NCBI RefSeq assembly: GCF_000719285.1 | Contig: NZ_JOFS01000001.1 | Span: 372,001 to 436,000, forward strand | DNA length: 64,000 bases | Direction: 5' to 3' | Source of the DNA: Streptomyces bicolor | GTDB taxonomy: Bacteria > Actinomycetota > Actinomycetes > Streptomycetales > Streptomycetaceae | Shown here: one piece after another, positions 33,314-41,961 of the stretch | Layout: every line of letters starts with the position of its first letter | Position numbering within the stretch: the stretch's first letter is position 1 | The notes under the pieces: model-generated | Seen by the model: the letters and a program-made list of their open reading frames with translations, nothing else | Told to the model about the DNA's origin: nothing | Databases searched by the model: none | Position numbers and translations under genes: made by a program

Positions 33314-35989
33314 ATGGCCGGATTCCTCGGCCGCCTGCGCTCGATGTTGAGCGCGCGTACCGTCGCCCGGCAGGTCTTCGTGCTGCAGGCGGCGATCGTC
33401 GCGCTCCTCGTCGTCGCCGCGGTGGTGGCCCTGGTGCTGCAGGTCCGCACCGACACCGAGCGGGAGGCCCGCAACCGCTCCCTGGCGGTGGCCGAGGCCT
33501 TCGCGCACTCGCCGGGCGTCGTCGAGGCCCTGGCGCAACCGGATCCGTCGTCGGTGCTCCAGCCGCGTGCCGAGGCGGCGCGCGTGGCGACCGACGTGGA
33601 CTTCATCGTGGTGATGACGAGGGACGGGATCCGCTACACCCACCCCAACCCCGAGCAGATCGGCAAGCACTTCGTCGGCACGATCGCCCCGGCCGCGGCG
33701 GGCGGGGTCGTCCGGGAGACGTACACCGGAACCCTGGGTCCGTCCGTGCGGGCCGTGGTCCCCGTGAACGACGAGGGCGGCGAGATCGTCGGCCTGGTGG
33801 CCGCGGGTGTGACGCTGGCCAGCGTGGGCGGGGTCGTGGACCACCAGCTGCCGTGGGTGTTGGGCTCGGCGGCGGTCGCGCTCGCCCTCGCCACCGGCGG
33901 GACCGCGCTGGTCAGCCGACGGCTGCTGCGGCAGACGCACGGGCTGGGGCCCGAGGAAATGACGCGGATGTACGAGCATCACGACGCCGTCCTGCACTCC
34001 GTACGGGAGGGCGTGCTGATCCTGGACGGCAAGCGGCGCCTGGCGCTCGCGAACGACGAGGCGCGCCGGCTGCTCGGGCTGGCCGCGGACGCGGAGGGGC
34101 GGCCCTGTCTCGCCCTGGGCATCGGCAGCGACCTCGCCCGGCTGTTCACCTCCGGGCGGGACGCCACCGACGAGGTGCACCTCGCGCAGGGCCGGCTGCT
34201 GGCCGTCAGCCAGCGCGCGACCGACCGGGACGGTGGGCCCGCGGGCAGTGTGGCGACGCTGCGGGACACGACCGAGCTGCGGACGATGACCGGCCGGGCG
34301 GACGTCGCGCGGGAGCGGCTGAAGCTGCTGTACGACGCGGGGCTGGAGATCGGCACCACCCTGGACGTCACGCGCACCTCGCAGGAACTGGCCGACTTCG
34401 CGGTGCCGCGGTTCGCCGACTATGTCTCCGTCGACCTGGCGGACCCGGTACTGCGCGGCGAGGAGCCGAAGGAGGGCCGTACCGACATGCGCCGGGTCGC
34501 CTTCCAGGGCGTACGGGAGGGCAGCCCGCTGTATCCGGTCGGCAAGCTGATCCACTTCGCCAAGGACACCCCGCAGGCCTTCGGCTTCGGCACCGGCAGG
34601 TCGGTGCTGGAACCGGACATGCCCGCCTTCTCGGGTTGGCAGAGGCAGGATCCGGACAACGCCCGCAGGCTGGTCGACTTCGGCATCCACGCGATGCTGA
34701 CGGTCCCGCTGCGCGCCCGCGGCGTCATCATGGGCATGGCCACCTTCTGGCGCGCCGACCGGCCGGAGCCCTTCGAGCAGGAAGACGTCTCCCTCGCCGA
34801 GGAGCTGGTGGCGCGCGCCGCCGTCAGCATCGACAACGCCCGCCGCTACACCCGCGAGCACACCCTGGCGGTCACGCTCCAGCGCAGCCTGCTGCCCCGG
34901 GCCCTGCCGGACCAGAGCGCCCTCAAGGTCGCCTACCGCTATCTGCCCGCGCACGCGGCGCAGGGCGGGGTCGGCGGGGACTGGTTCGACGTCATCCCGC
35001 TGCCGGGCGCGCGGGTGGCGCTGGTGGTCGGGGACGTCGTGGGACACGGACTGCACGCGGCGGCCACGATGGGACGGCTGCGTACGGCGGTCCACAACTT
35101 CTCCACCCTGGACCTCCCGCCCGACGAGCTCCTCGGCCATCTGGACGAGTTGGTCGCCCGCATCGACCAGGACGAGGGCGGCGACGGCGAGATCGCGCCG
35201 GTCACCGGAGCGACGTGCCTGTACGCCGTGTACGACCCGTCCACCGGGCTGTGCACCCTCTCCCGCGCCGGCCACCTCGAACCGGCCCTCGTCCACCCCG
35301 ACGGACGGGTCGCGTTCCCCACCGTCCCCGGCGGGCCGCCGCTGGGCCTCAGCGGCAGCCTGCCCTTCGAGGCGACCGAGCTGCGGCTCCCCGAGGGCAG
35401 CGGGCTGGTCCTGTACACGGACGGGCTGGTCGAGCACCAGGGACGGGACATCGACGCGGGGCTGGAGCTGCTGCGCGGGGCGCTCGCCGCCGCGCCGCCG
35501 ACGCACGGCCGGACGCCGGAGGAGACCTGCCAGGCGGTCCTGGAGGCCCTGCTGCCGGAGCGGCCGCGCGACGACGTCGCCCTGGTCGTCGCCCGGACGC
35601 GGATGCTCCCCGCCGACCGCACGGCGGCCTGGGACGTCCCGGAGGACCCCGCCGCCGTGGCCCGTGTCCGGGCGGCGGCCACCCGCACGCTGGACGACTG
35701 GGGCCTCGCGGAGGAGGCGTTCACGACCGAGCTGATCCTCAGCGAACTCGTCACCAACGCCCTCCGCCACGCGACCGGCCCCATCCGCGTCCGCCTGATC
35801 CGCGACCGCGCCCTGATCTGCGAGGTGTCCGACGGCAGCAGCACCGCCCCGCATCTGCGCAGCGCGGCCACCACGGACGAGGGCGGCCGGGGGCTGTTCC
35901 TGGTGGCGCAGTTCGCCGAGCGGTGGGGCACGCGGTACACGGCGAGCGGCAAGGTGATCTGGACGGAACAGCCCCTGGCGGGCTCGTAG
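33314..35989 (+). CDS. Transmembrane Cache-PAS-GAF-SpoIIE-HATPase signalling protein
   Basis: An 891-residue membrane sensor. TM1 (about 21-43) and TM2 (about 182-203) flank an extracellular domain with the CitA/DcuS-like stretch YTHPNPEQIGKHFVG (about 113-127). A PAS domain (about 220-330), GAF (345-520), SpoIIE phosphatase (535-755: GGVGGDWFDVIPL, LVVGDVVGHG, LYTDGLVEHQ, RDDVALVVA) and HATPase (770-891: ELILSELVTNALRHA, TTDEGGRGLFLV) follow. So an extracellular ligand, perhaps a carboxylate by analogy with CitA/DcuS, could directly set a phosphatase/anti-sigma output instead of a histidine kinase. It is a paralogue of the protein at 25907 from the GAF domain onward. ATG 33314 is preceded by AAGAGG at 33306-33311. 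Confidence 0.93.
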   Translation: MAGFLGRLRSMLSARTVARQVFVLQAAIVALLVVAAVVALVLQVRTDTEREARNRSLAVAEAFAHSPGVVEALAQPDPSSVLQPRAEAARVATDVDFIVVMTRDGIRYTHPNPEQIGKHFVGTIAPAAAGGVVRETYTGTLGPSVRAVVPVNDEGGEIVGLVAAGVTLASVGGVVDHQLPWVLGSAAVALALATGGTALVSRRLLRQTHGLGPEEMTRMYEHHDAVLHSVREGVLILDGKRRLALANDEARRLLGLAADAEGRPCLALGIGSDLARLFTSGRDATDEVHLAQGRLLAVSQRATDRDGGPAGSVATLRDTTELRTMTGRADVARERLKLLYDAGLEIGTTLDVTRTSQELADFAVPRFADYVSVDLADPVLRGEEPKEGRTDMRRVAFQGVREGSPLYPVGKLIHFAKDTPQAFGFGTGRSVLEPDMPAFSGWQRQDPDNARRLVDFGIHAMLTVPLRARGVIMGMATFWRADRPEPFEQEDVSLAEELVARAAVSIDNARRYTREHTLAVTLQRSLLPRALPDQSALKVAYRYLPAHAAQGGVGGDWFDVIPLPGARVALVVGDVVGHGLHAAATMGRLRTAVHNFSTLDLPPDELLGHLDELVARIDQDEGGDGEIAPVTGATCLYAVYDPSTGLCTLSRAGHLEPALVHPDGRVAFPTVPGGPPLGLSGSLPFEATELRLPEGSGLVLYTDGLVEHQGRDIDAGLELLRGALAAAPPTHGRTPEETCQAVLEALLPERPRDDVALVVARTRMLPADRTAAWDVPEDPAAVARVRAAATRTLDDWGLAEEAFTTELILSELVTNALRHATGPIRVRLIRDRALICEVSDGSSTAPHLRSAATTDEGGRGLFLVAQFAERWGTRYTASGKVIWTEQPLAGS

Positions 35990-36017
35990 CGGTGTCCGGA
36001 CGGAGCCGGGCGGAGGC

Positions 36018-38006
36018 TCAGTCCCCGTGAACCTCCAGCGCCGCGCGCACGCCCGACTCGACGGCGCCCTCGATCCACGACGGCTTCACGGAGGTGTGGT
36101 CTCCGGCGAAGTACAGCGGACCCTCAGGGGTGCGGATGGCTTCCAGCAGCTCCGTGTGCTGGCCGGGAAGGAGCACGGACGCCTCGCCGTACGCGTACGG
36201 ATCGCGCAGCCAGCTCTGGGTGCGCCCGGCCCCGGTGTAGAAGACCTCGACGCGCTGGCCGTAGACCTGCTGCAGACCCCGCAGCGCGTGCGGATAGCGG
36301 GCGTTCTCCTCGAGGGAGTCCCAGCGGGACGCGTCGTCGGCCCAGCTGTAGGAGGCGAGGACGACACCGCCCTTGCTGCCCTCGACCGGGTGGGAGGGGT
36401 TGATCATGAACCGGTTGGAGTTGTCGGAGACCGAGCCGCCCCCGATGATGTGCGCCGCCTCGGGCTGGTCGCGGGTGGCCCACCGGTTGGCGGCGTAGTG
36501 GACGCGCTGTGCGTCGCTGATGTGGCCGTCCGGGACGGAGGGATGTACGCCGAGGAGGCTGCCGTCGGCGGGCGCCTTGCCCTTGCGGTAGTCGTCGTAG
36601 AGCCCGGGCCGTACGGCCTCGAGCTCCCGTTTCCAGTCGGCCTCGGTGAACTCCCACCAGCGGCGGCTGAACTCGAGCAGCACCTTGGTCGCGCTGTCGT
36701 AGTGCAGCTCGGCGACCGCGCGCCGCTTCTTGTACGACATCAGCGGGCTGACCTGCACCTGCCTGAGCCCCGAGAAGGGCACCGTGACGATCGCGAGGTC
36801 GGCGGTGAACTCCTCGCGCACGACCTTGCCGTCCCGCCCCTCGGAGACCGTGTCGATCCAGACGTGCGGCCCCTTTTCGCTGACGTGGGAGGTGTCGTCG
36901 GCGCCGGGCCGGCCTGGCGCCCAGTACTCGATGTGGGTCGCGCGCCGGTCGAGGCGAAGGACGTCGGCGACCTGCTTCAGCAGCGCGTCCGGAAGGGCCG
37001 CCGTGCCGCCGACCAGCTCCCAGAACGCGGTGTCGGGGCTGATCAGGGACTGGCTGACGAAACTGTGGACGAAGGAGAGCGGCAGCCGCGAGGTGAGGTT
37101 CTCCAGGGTGCCGATCAGATCGATGGTCCGCTCGTCGAAGCCCGCCTCCTCGGTCAGGAACCGGTACATCGACCAGTCGCCGTACTTCTGCACGACCCGC
37201 GCCCAGCCCCGCACCCGCTCGGGCATCGGCTTGTCGACGCGCTTGCCGTCCGGGCCGACGGTGCTGAACTCGTCGCGTACCGGGTCCAGGGCCCGGCGCA
37301 GGATGGCCGAGGAGGGCGTGTCCCAGTGCTCGCGGGGCACGCCGAAGGAGCGGTTGATCCTGCGGGGCGCCTTCGCGTACTCGGAGCGGCGCACGCGGAC
37401 GCCGTTGACGTGCAGCCAGGCGTTGTTGACGGGCTTGCCCTCGGCGTCGACGTCGAGGAGGTGGAACCGGCGGCGTTTCACGCCGAGTTGGTCGATCAGC
37501 TGCATGACCAGCGGATGGCTGCCGGGGATGCGCATGGCGCCGGCCTCCGCGTACTGGGCCGGATCGGCGAACGCCTGCGCCGCGTGCTCGTGCCCGCCGG
37601 TGCGGAAGGTCTTGATGCGGCCGCCGACGCGGTTGCCGTTGGCCTCGACCAGCGTGACGTGGTGTCCGGCCCGCTTCAGCAGCCAGGCGGCGACCAGGCC
37701 GGCGGGGCCGGCGCCGATGACGAGGACCTTCTTGGCGGTCTTCGTCTTCGCGCGCGGGAGCCCGGAGTCGAGGATCTTCCGGTACGCCGGTGCGAGCGGC
37801 CGGTCCCGGTCGTCGACCAGGAGGAGGGCGCGGGCTACGGCCAGACAGGTGTCCCAGTCGGCGGTGGACTTCGGTCGGGCGGGAGCCAGGTGAGGGGCGG
37901 CTGCCGCTGATGTGGAGGTGAGCGCTGCCAGTCCGGCGGTCGTGGCGGACGCGGTCGTGAACTGCCGACGGGAGAGGCCGTTTGGGCCCGCGCGGTGAGT
38001 GTCCAT
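36018..38006 (-). CDS. Tat-exported L-glutamate-oxidase-like flavin amine oxidase
   Basis: A 662-residue FAD-dependent L-amino-acid oxidase, expected to deaminate an L-amino acid outside the cell, producing a keto acid, ammonia and H2O2. A Tat signal is present ([10 protein letters not shown] at 11-20, cleavage near residue 37), and the FAD site is [16 protein letters not shown] (95-110). Long stretches resemble Streptomyces L-glutamate oxidase as I remember it, such as [38 protein letters not shown] and [20 protein letters not shown]. Arg307 and His314 keep the 7-residue spacing of the LGOX active-site pair R305/H312, of which the Arg sets acidic side-chain preference. Glutamate is therefore the first substrate guess. 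ATG 38004-38006 was chosen because the Tat motif follows it. Confidence 0.88.
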   Translation of the reverse strand: MDTHRAGPNGLSRRQFTTASATTAGLAALTSTSAAAAPHLAPARPKSTADWDTCLAVARALLLVDDRDRPLAPAYRKILDSGLPRAKTKTAKKVLVIGAGPAGLVAAWLLKRAGHHVTLVEANGNRVGGRIKTFRTGGHEHAAQAFADPAQYAEAGAMRIPGSHPLVMQLIDQLGVKRRRFHLLDVDAEGKPVNNAWLHVNGVRVRRSEYAKAPRRINRSFGVPREHWDTPSSAILRRALDPVRDEFSTVGPDGKRVDKPMPERVRGWARVVQKYGDWSMYRFLTEEAGFDERTIDLIGTLENLTSRLPLSFVHSFVSQSLISPDTAFWELVGGTAALPDALLKQVADVLRLDRRATHIEYWAPGRPGADDTSHVSEKGPHVWIDTVSEGRDGKVVREEFTADLAIVTVPFSGLRQVQVSPLMSYKKRRAVAELHYDSATKVLLEFSRRWWEFTEADWKRELEAVRPGLYDDYRKGKAPADGSLLGVHPSVPDGHISDAQRVHYAANRWATRDQPEAAHIIGGGSVSDNSNRFMINPSHPVEGSKGGVVLASYSWADDASRWDSLEENARYPHALRGLQQVYGQRVEVFYTGAGRTQSWLRDPYAYGEASVLLPGQHTELLEAIRTPEGPLYFAGDHTSVKPSWIEGAVESGVRAALEVHGD

Positions 38007-38144
38007 GAGCCTTGGATACGGGGGCAGTTGGACGGATGCAGTCGCAATGGGTGGTTCATCACCTGAACGGGCAAGCGCATGATCGCGCATCCGCGCGGGG
38101 TGTGCGTCCGCACGCGGGTTTGTAAAGCGCGTATGACGAAACCG

Positions 38145-38173
38145 TTGACGCGAAGATGGCCCACTTTTATCTT
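38145..38173 (+). promoter_or_regulatory. Vegetative-type promoter for the GH43 genes
   Basis: TTGACG (38145-38150) and TATCTT (38168-38173) are separated by exactly 17 nt, close to the HrdB consensus, 63 nt upstream of the first GH43 start. Confidence 0.7.
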
Positions 38174-38202
38174 CTGTCCCAATCGCGATCGGAATTACGA
38201 AC

Positions 38203-38220
38203 TCCGTTCGAAATAACGGA
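38203..38220. promoter_or_regulatory. Operator-like palindrome downstream of the GH43 promoter
   Basis: TCCGTT-CGAAAT-AACGGA has perfect 6-bp arms around 6 nt. It begins about 30 nt after the minus-10 box and 16 nt before the GH43 start, a position where a bound repressor would block transcription. Sugar-responsive control is inference. Confidence 0.55.
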
Positions 38221-38235
38221 CAGGGATGGTCCCGT

Positions 38236-39741
38236 ATGCCCCGGATGTCTCCCCCACCGCTCGGGAAACGCCGCAGATCACTGATCCTCTGCGTACTCGC
38301 GGCCCTTCTCGCCCTTCCGACGACGCAACCGGCGTCCGCGGCGGACGGCCGCCCGTACACGAACCCGCTGAAGTCGGCCAAGGGCGCCGACCCGTGGCTG
38401 CAGTACCACGACGGCAACTACTACCTGATCACCACGACGTTCACCGGCATCCTCGGCATCCGCAAGTCGCCGACGCTCGCGGGCCTCGCCACCGCGCCCA
38501 ACGTGCAGGTGTGGTCGGACACCACGTCGACCCGGAACACCAACATCTGGGCGCCGGAGATGCACTTCCTGAACGGCCGCTGGTACGTCTACTACTCGGC
38601 CGGCCAGAGCGGCGTCGCCTGCTGCGACTCCCAGCGCACGCATGTCCTGGAGAGCTCGGGCACCGACCCGATGGGTCCGTACACCTACAAGGGCTCACTC
38701 ACCGGCTCCAATCTCACCCCGGGCGGCTGGCTGATCGACGCGAGTGTGCTCCAGGCGAACAACAAGCTGTACCTGGTGGGCAGCGGGTTCATCAACGGCA
38801 GTACGCAGAGCCTGGTCATTGCCCCGCTGAGCAACCCGTACACCCTGGCCAGCCGCACGTTCACGATCATCTCCAGCCCGACCCTGGACTGGGAGCGCTC
38901 CGGCAGCCCCGTCAACGAGGGACCCGAGCCGCTGTACCGGAACGGCCGCACCTTCCTGACCTACTCCGCGAGCTTCTGCGGCACCCCCGACTACAAGCTC
39001 GGCCAGCTGGAGCTGACCGGCTCCGACCCGCTGAACCCGGCGTCCTGGACCAAGAAGCAGACCCCCGTCTTCCAGCGCAGTGACGCGAACGGCGTCTACG
39101 GACCCGGTCACAACGGCTTCTTCACCTCGCCCGACGGCACCGAGAACTGGATCGTCTACCACGCCAACTCCGCGTCGAACGGCGGCTGCGGCAACGGACG
39201 CACCACCCGCGCCCAGGAGTTCACCTGGAACGCCGACGGCACCCCGAACTTCGGCACCCCCGTCGCCCTCGGCACCACCCTCCCCGGCCCGTCCGGCGAA
39301 ACGGCCGCGACGCCGACGTCGTACACCCTCGTCAACCGCAACAGCGGCAAATGCCTGGACGTGAACGGCGGCAACACCGCCGACGGCACCGACATCTTCC
39401 AGTGGACCTGCACCGGCGGGGCCAACCAGAAGTGGCGGGTCGAGGACCTCGGCGACGACACCAATCGCCTGGTCAACGTCGCCACCGGCAAGGTGATGGA
39501 CACCGCCGAGTGCTCCGCCGCCGACGGCGCCGACATCCGGCAGTGGTCCTGGCTGAACAACAAGTGCCAGCGCTACCGGCTCGTGTTCACCGCGAGCGGC
39601 GACCACGTCCGGATCGTCAACGAGTCCAGCGGCAAGGTCGCCGACGTCGCCGACTGCGGCACCGCGAACGGCACCGACGTACGCCAGTGGACCTGGCTGA
39701 ACAACAACTGCCAGCAGTGGCGCCTCGTACCCGCAACCTGA
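38236..39741 (+). CDS. Secreted GH43 glycoside hydrolase with ricin-type CBM13 domain
   Basis: A 501-residue secreted arabinofuranosidase/arabinanase-type enzyme. The Sec signal ends near PASA-A (about 36). The GH43 five-blade propeller (about 40-350) shows the three acidic residues in context: [11 protein letters not shown] (base Asp), [10 protein letters not shown] (pKa-modulating Asp) and [11 protein letters not shown] (acid Glu). A ricin-type trefoil follows (about 358-501) with repeated QxW motifs (NQKWRV, CQRYRL, CQQWRLV), typical of CBM13 binding to xylan or arabinan chains. ATG 38236 or 38245 may be the start. The next gene, 29 nt downstream, encodes a second GH43, so they probably form an operon attacking arabinose-containing polysaccharide. 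Confidence 0.93.
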   Translation: MPRMSPPPLGKRRRSLILCVLAALLALPTTQPASAADGRPYTNPLKSAKGADPWLQYHDGNYYLITTTFTGILGIRKSPTLAGLATAPNVQVWSDTTSTRNTNIWAPEMHFLNGRWYVYYSAGQSGVACCDSQRTHVLESSGTDPMGPYTYKGSLTGSNLTPGGWLIDASVLQANNKLYLVGSGFINGSTQSLVIAPLSNPYTLASRTFTIISSPTLDWERSGSPVNEGPEPLYRNGRTFLTYSASFCGTPDYKLGQLELTGSDPLNPASWTKKQTPVFQRSDANGVYGPGHNGFFTSPDGTENWIVYHANSASNGGCGNGRTTRAQEFTWNADGTPNFGTPVALGTTLPGPSGETAATPTSYTLVNRNSGKCLDVNGGNTADGTDIFQWTCTGGANQKWRVEDLGDDTNRLVNVATGKVMDTAECSAADGADIRQWSWLNNKCQRYRLVFTASGDHVRIVNESSGKVADVADCGTANGTDVRQWTWLNNNCQQWRLVPAT

Positions 39742-39770
39742 TCTTCCAACTCCTGTATCGGAGAAGCACC

Positions 39771-41219
39771 TTGAGACGCAACGCCGTACGGCTGCTCACG
39801 GCCGTCCTGATGGCCCTCGCGGCCTGCCTCGCCGGGCCCGGTCCTGCCGCCCGGGCCGCCGTGCCCGCCTCCCCCGCCGTGACCTTCACCAACCCGATAG
39901 CACTGCAGCGCGCCGATCCGCACATCTTCAAGCACACCGACGGCTTCTACTACTTCACGGCGACCGTTCCGGCGTACGACAGGATCGTCATGCGCCGGGC
40001 CACCACTCTTCAGGGGCTCTCCACCGCCCCGGAGACCACGATCTGGACCAAGCACGCGAGCGGTGAGATGGGCGCCCACATCTGGGCCCCGGAGATCCAC
40101 TTCATCGACGGCAAGTGGTACGTCTACTTCACCGCCGGGTGGTCCAACGACAAGTGGCGGATCCGGCCGTACGTCCTGGAGTCCAGCTCCGCCAACCCGC
40201 TCACCGGCACCTGGACCGAGAAGGGCCGCATCTCCCTGCCCCTGGACACCTTCTCGCTCGACGCCACGACATTCGTGCACAACGGCACCCGCTACCTCAG
40301 CTGGGCGCAGAACGACCCCGCCGTCGGCGCGGGCACCAACATCTACCTGGCCCGGATGTCCAGCCCATGGACCATCACCGGCAGCCCCGTGATGATCGCC
40401 CGGCCCACCCACGCCTGGGAGAAGGTCGGCGCGACCGTCAACGAGGGCCCGGCCTTCATCCAGCACGGCAGCAAGGTCTTCATGACCTTCTCCGCCAGCG
40501 CCACCGACGCCAACTACTGCCTCGGTCTGCTGACCGCCGACGCCACGGCCGACCTGATGAACCCGGCGTCCTGGACCAAGAACCCCGAGCCGGTCTTCAA
40601 GAGCAACGACGCCACCGGCCAGTACGGTCCCGGTCACAACAGCTTCACCGTCTCCGAGGACGGCAAGTCGGACATCCTCGTCTACCACGACCGCGACTAC
40701 AAGAACATCAGCGGCGACCCGCTCAACGACCCCAACCGCCGCACCCGCTTCCAGAAGCTGTACTGGAAGGCCGACGGCACTCCCGACTTCGGCATCCCGG
40801 TGGCCGACGGGGTCACGCCGCAGCGCTTCTCGTCGTACAACTTCGCGGACCGGTTCATCCGGCACTGGGAGTACCGGGCCCGGATCGAGGCCAATGTCTC
40901 CCCGCTGGCGGACTCGCAGTTCCGCGTGGTCACCGGCCTGACGGGCAGCGGCACGGTCTCCCTGGAGTCGGCCAACTTCCCCGGCTACTACCTGCGGCAC
41001 AAGAACTTCGAGGTGTGGCTGGAGAAGAACGACGGCACCGCGCGGTTCGCGAGCGACGCGAGCTTCCACAAGCGGGCCGGGCTGTCCGACTCGGCAGGTG
41101 TCTCGTACGAGTCGTACAACTACGCCGGGCGCTACCTCCGGCACTACGACTACCTGCTGCGGGTGCAGTCGCTGAGCACGGCGACGGACAGGGCGGACGC
41201 CACGTTCTACGCCCAATAG
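39771..41219 (+). CDS. Secreted GH43 hydrolase with AbfB-type (CBM42) domain
   Basis: A 482-residue secreted alpha-L-arabinofuranosidase-like enzyme. A signal peptide (to about residue 30, ARAA-V) precedes the GH43 domain (about 35-335) with RADPHIFKHTDG (base Asp), FSLDATTFVHNG (Asp) and ATVNEGPAFIQHG (acid Glu). The C-terminal about 140 residues are an AbfB/CBM42 arabinofuranose-binding domain with repeated SLESANFPGYYLRH and SYESYNYAGRYLRHYDY units. The start is TTG 39771 with GGAGAAG upstream at 39760-39766; no closer ATG exists. Partner of the preceding CBM13-linked GH43: two binding specificities with one catalytic fold. Confidence 0.92.
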   Translation: MRRNAVRLLTAVLMALAACLAGPGPAARAAVPASPAVTFTNPIALQRADPHIFKHTDGFYYFTATVPAYDRIVMRRATTLQGLSTAPETTIWTKHASGEMGAHIWAPEIHFIDGKWYVYFTAGWSNDKWRIRPYVLESSSANPLTGTWTEKGRISLPLDTFSLDATTFVHNGTRYLSWAQNDPAVGAGTNIYLARMSSPWTITGSPVMIARPTHAWEKVGATVNEGPAFIQHGSKVFMTFSASATDANYCLGLLTADATADLMNPASWTKNPEPVFKSNDATGQYGPGHNSFTVSEDGKSDILVYHDRDYKNISGDPLNDPNRRTRFQKLYWKADGTPDFGIPVADGVTPQRFSSYNFADRFIRHWEYRARIEANVSPLADSQFRVVTGLTGSGTVSLESANFPGYYLRHKNFEVWLEKNDGTARFASDASFHKRAGLSDSAGVSYESYNYAGRYLRHYDYLLRVQSLSTATDRADATFYAQ

Positions 41220-41485
41220 GGCACCTCGCCGCGGCTCCGGCCCCACTCAGGGCAGTACCCAGTTGGGCGCCCCGCTGAGGGCGGACGGTGAGGCAGGCGC
41301 CGGCCGCGATCGGGCCGGGCGGGACCGTGGACCGTTGGCCCAGCCGGTCCTGGATGTGCCAGCCGGTCAACTCCCCCTGGGGACGGGCGGATTGCCCGAA
41401 GCCGACTGGACCGCCTGCACGACCCATATACGAGCGCGCCCTGACCAGGCCGGATTCCGCAGGACCGTTCCGTAGGATCGCGTCC
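41220..41485. other. Intergenic region between GH43 operon and SRPBCC gene
   Basis: Open frames exist on both strands but show no recognisable domain or start signals. The right end holds TAGGAT at 41473-41478, 7 nt before the GTG of the next gene, a probable minus-10 box for a leaderless transcript. Confidence 0.4.
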
Positions 41486-41929
41486 GTGGCGAACATCCTC
41501 CTCGAACGCACCGTTCCACTCCCCCTCACGGAGGCCTGGCGTCGCCTGACGGAGTGGCCCCGCCACGCCGACGTGGTCCCCCTGACCCGCGTCCGCGTCA
41601 CGCCCCCGGTACCGACCCACGTGGGCACCCTCTTCGTCGCCCGCTCCGGCCTGGGCCCGCTGTCCTTCGACGACCCGATGGAGGTGACGGTGTGGCAGCC
41701 GCCGGGGGACGACGACACGCCTGGCCTGTGCCGACTGGAGAAGCGGGGCCGCGTGATCATGGGCTGGGCCGAGATCGAGGTGTGGCCCGGGCCGGGCGGA
41801 CGGGCACGCGTGGTGTGGCGGGAGGAGCTGCGGGTGCGGTTCGTGCCGGGGGGCCTGGACGGTGTGGTGGAGCGTACGGCTCGGTATGTGTTCGGTCGGG
41901 CGGTGAACCGGCTGCTGCGGCGGCCGTGA
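41486..41929 (+). CDS. SRPBCC (START-like) small-molecule-binding protein
   Basis: A 147-residue single-domain protein of the polyketide-cyclase/START-like fold: N-terminal LLERTVPLPLTEAWRRLTEW, PRHADVVPLTRVRV, central strands GLCRLEKRGRVIMGWAEIEV and VVWREELRVRFVP, and the long C-terminal helix VVERTARYVFGRAVNRLLRR. Such proteins bind hydrophobic ligands; enzyme function is unknown. The GTG start at 41486 has no Shine-Dalgarno, but TAGGAT lies 7 nt upstream, so the mRNA is probably leaderless. The LanC-like gene follows 32 nt later and may be co-transcribed. Confidence 0.82.
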   Translation: MANILLERTVPLPLTEAWRRLTEWPRHADVVPLTRVRVTPPVPTHVGTLFVARSGLGPLSFDDPMEVTVWQPPGDDDTPGLCRLEKRGRVIMGWAEIEVWPGPGGRARVVWREELRVRFVPGGLDGVVERTARYVFGRAVNRLLRRP

Positions 41930-41961
41930 CAGGTGTCGAGCGGGTCGACGGGGAGGACATG

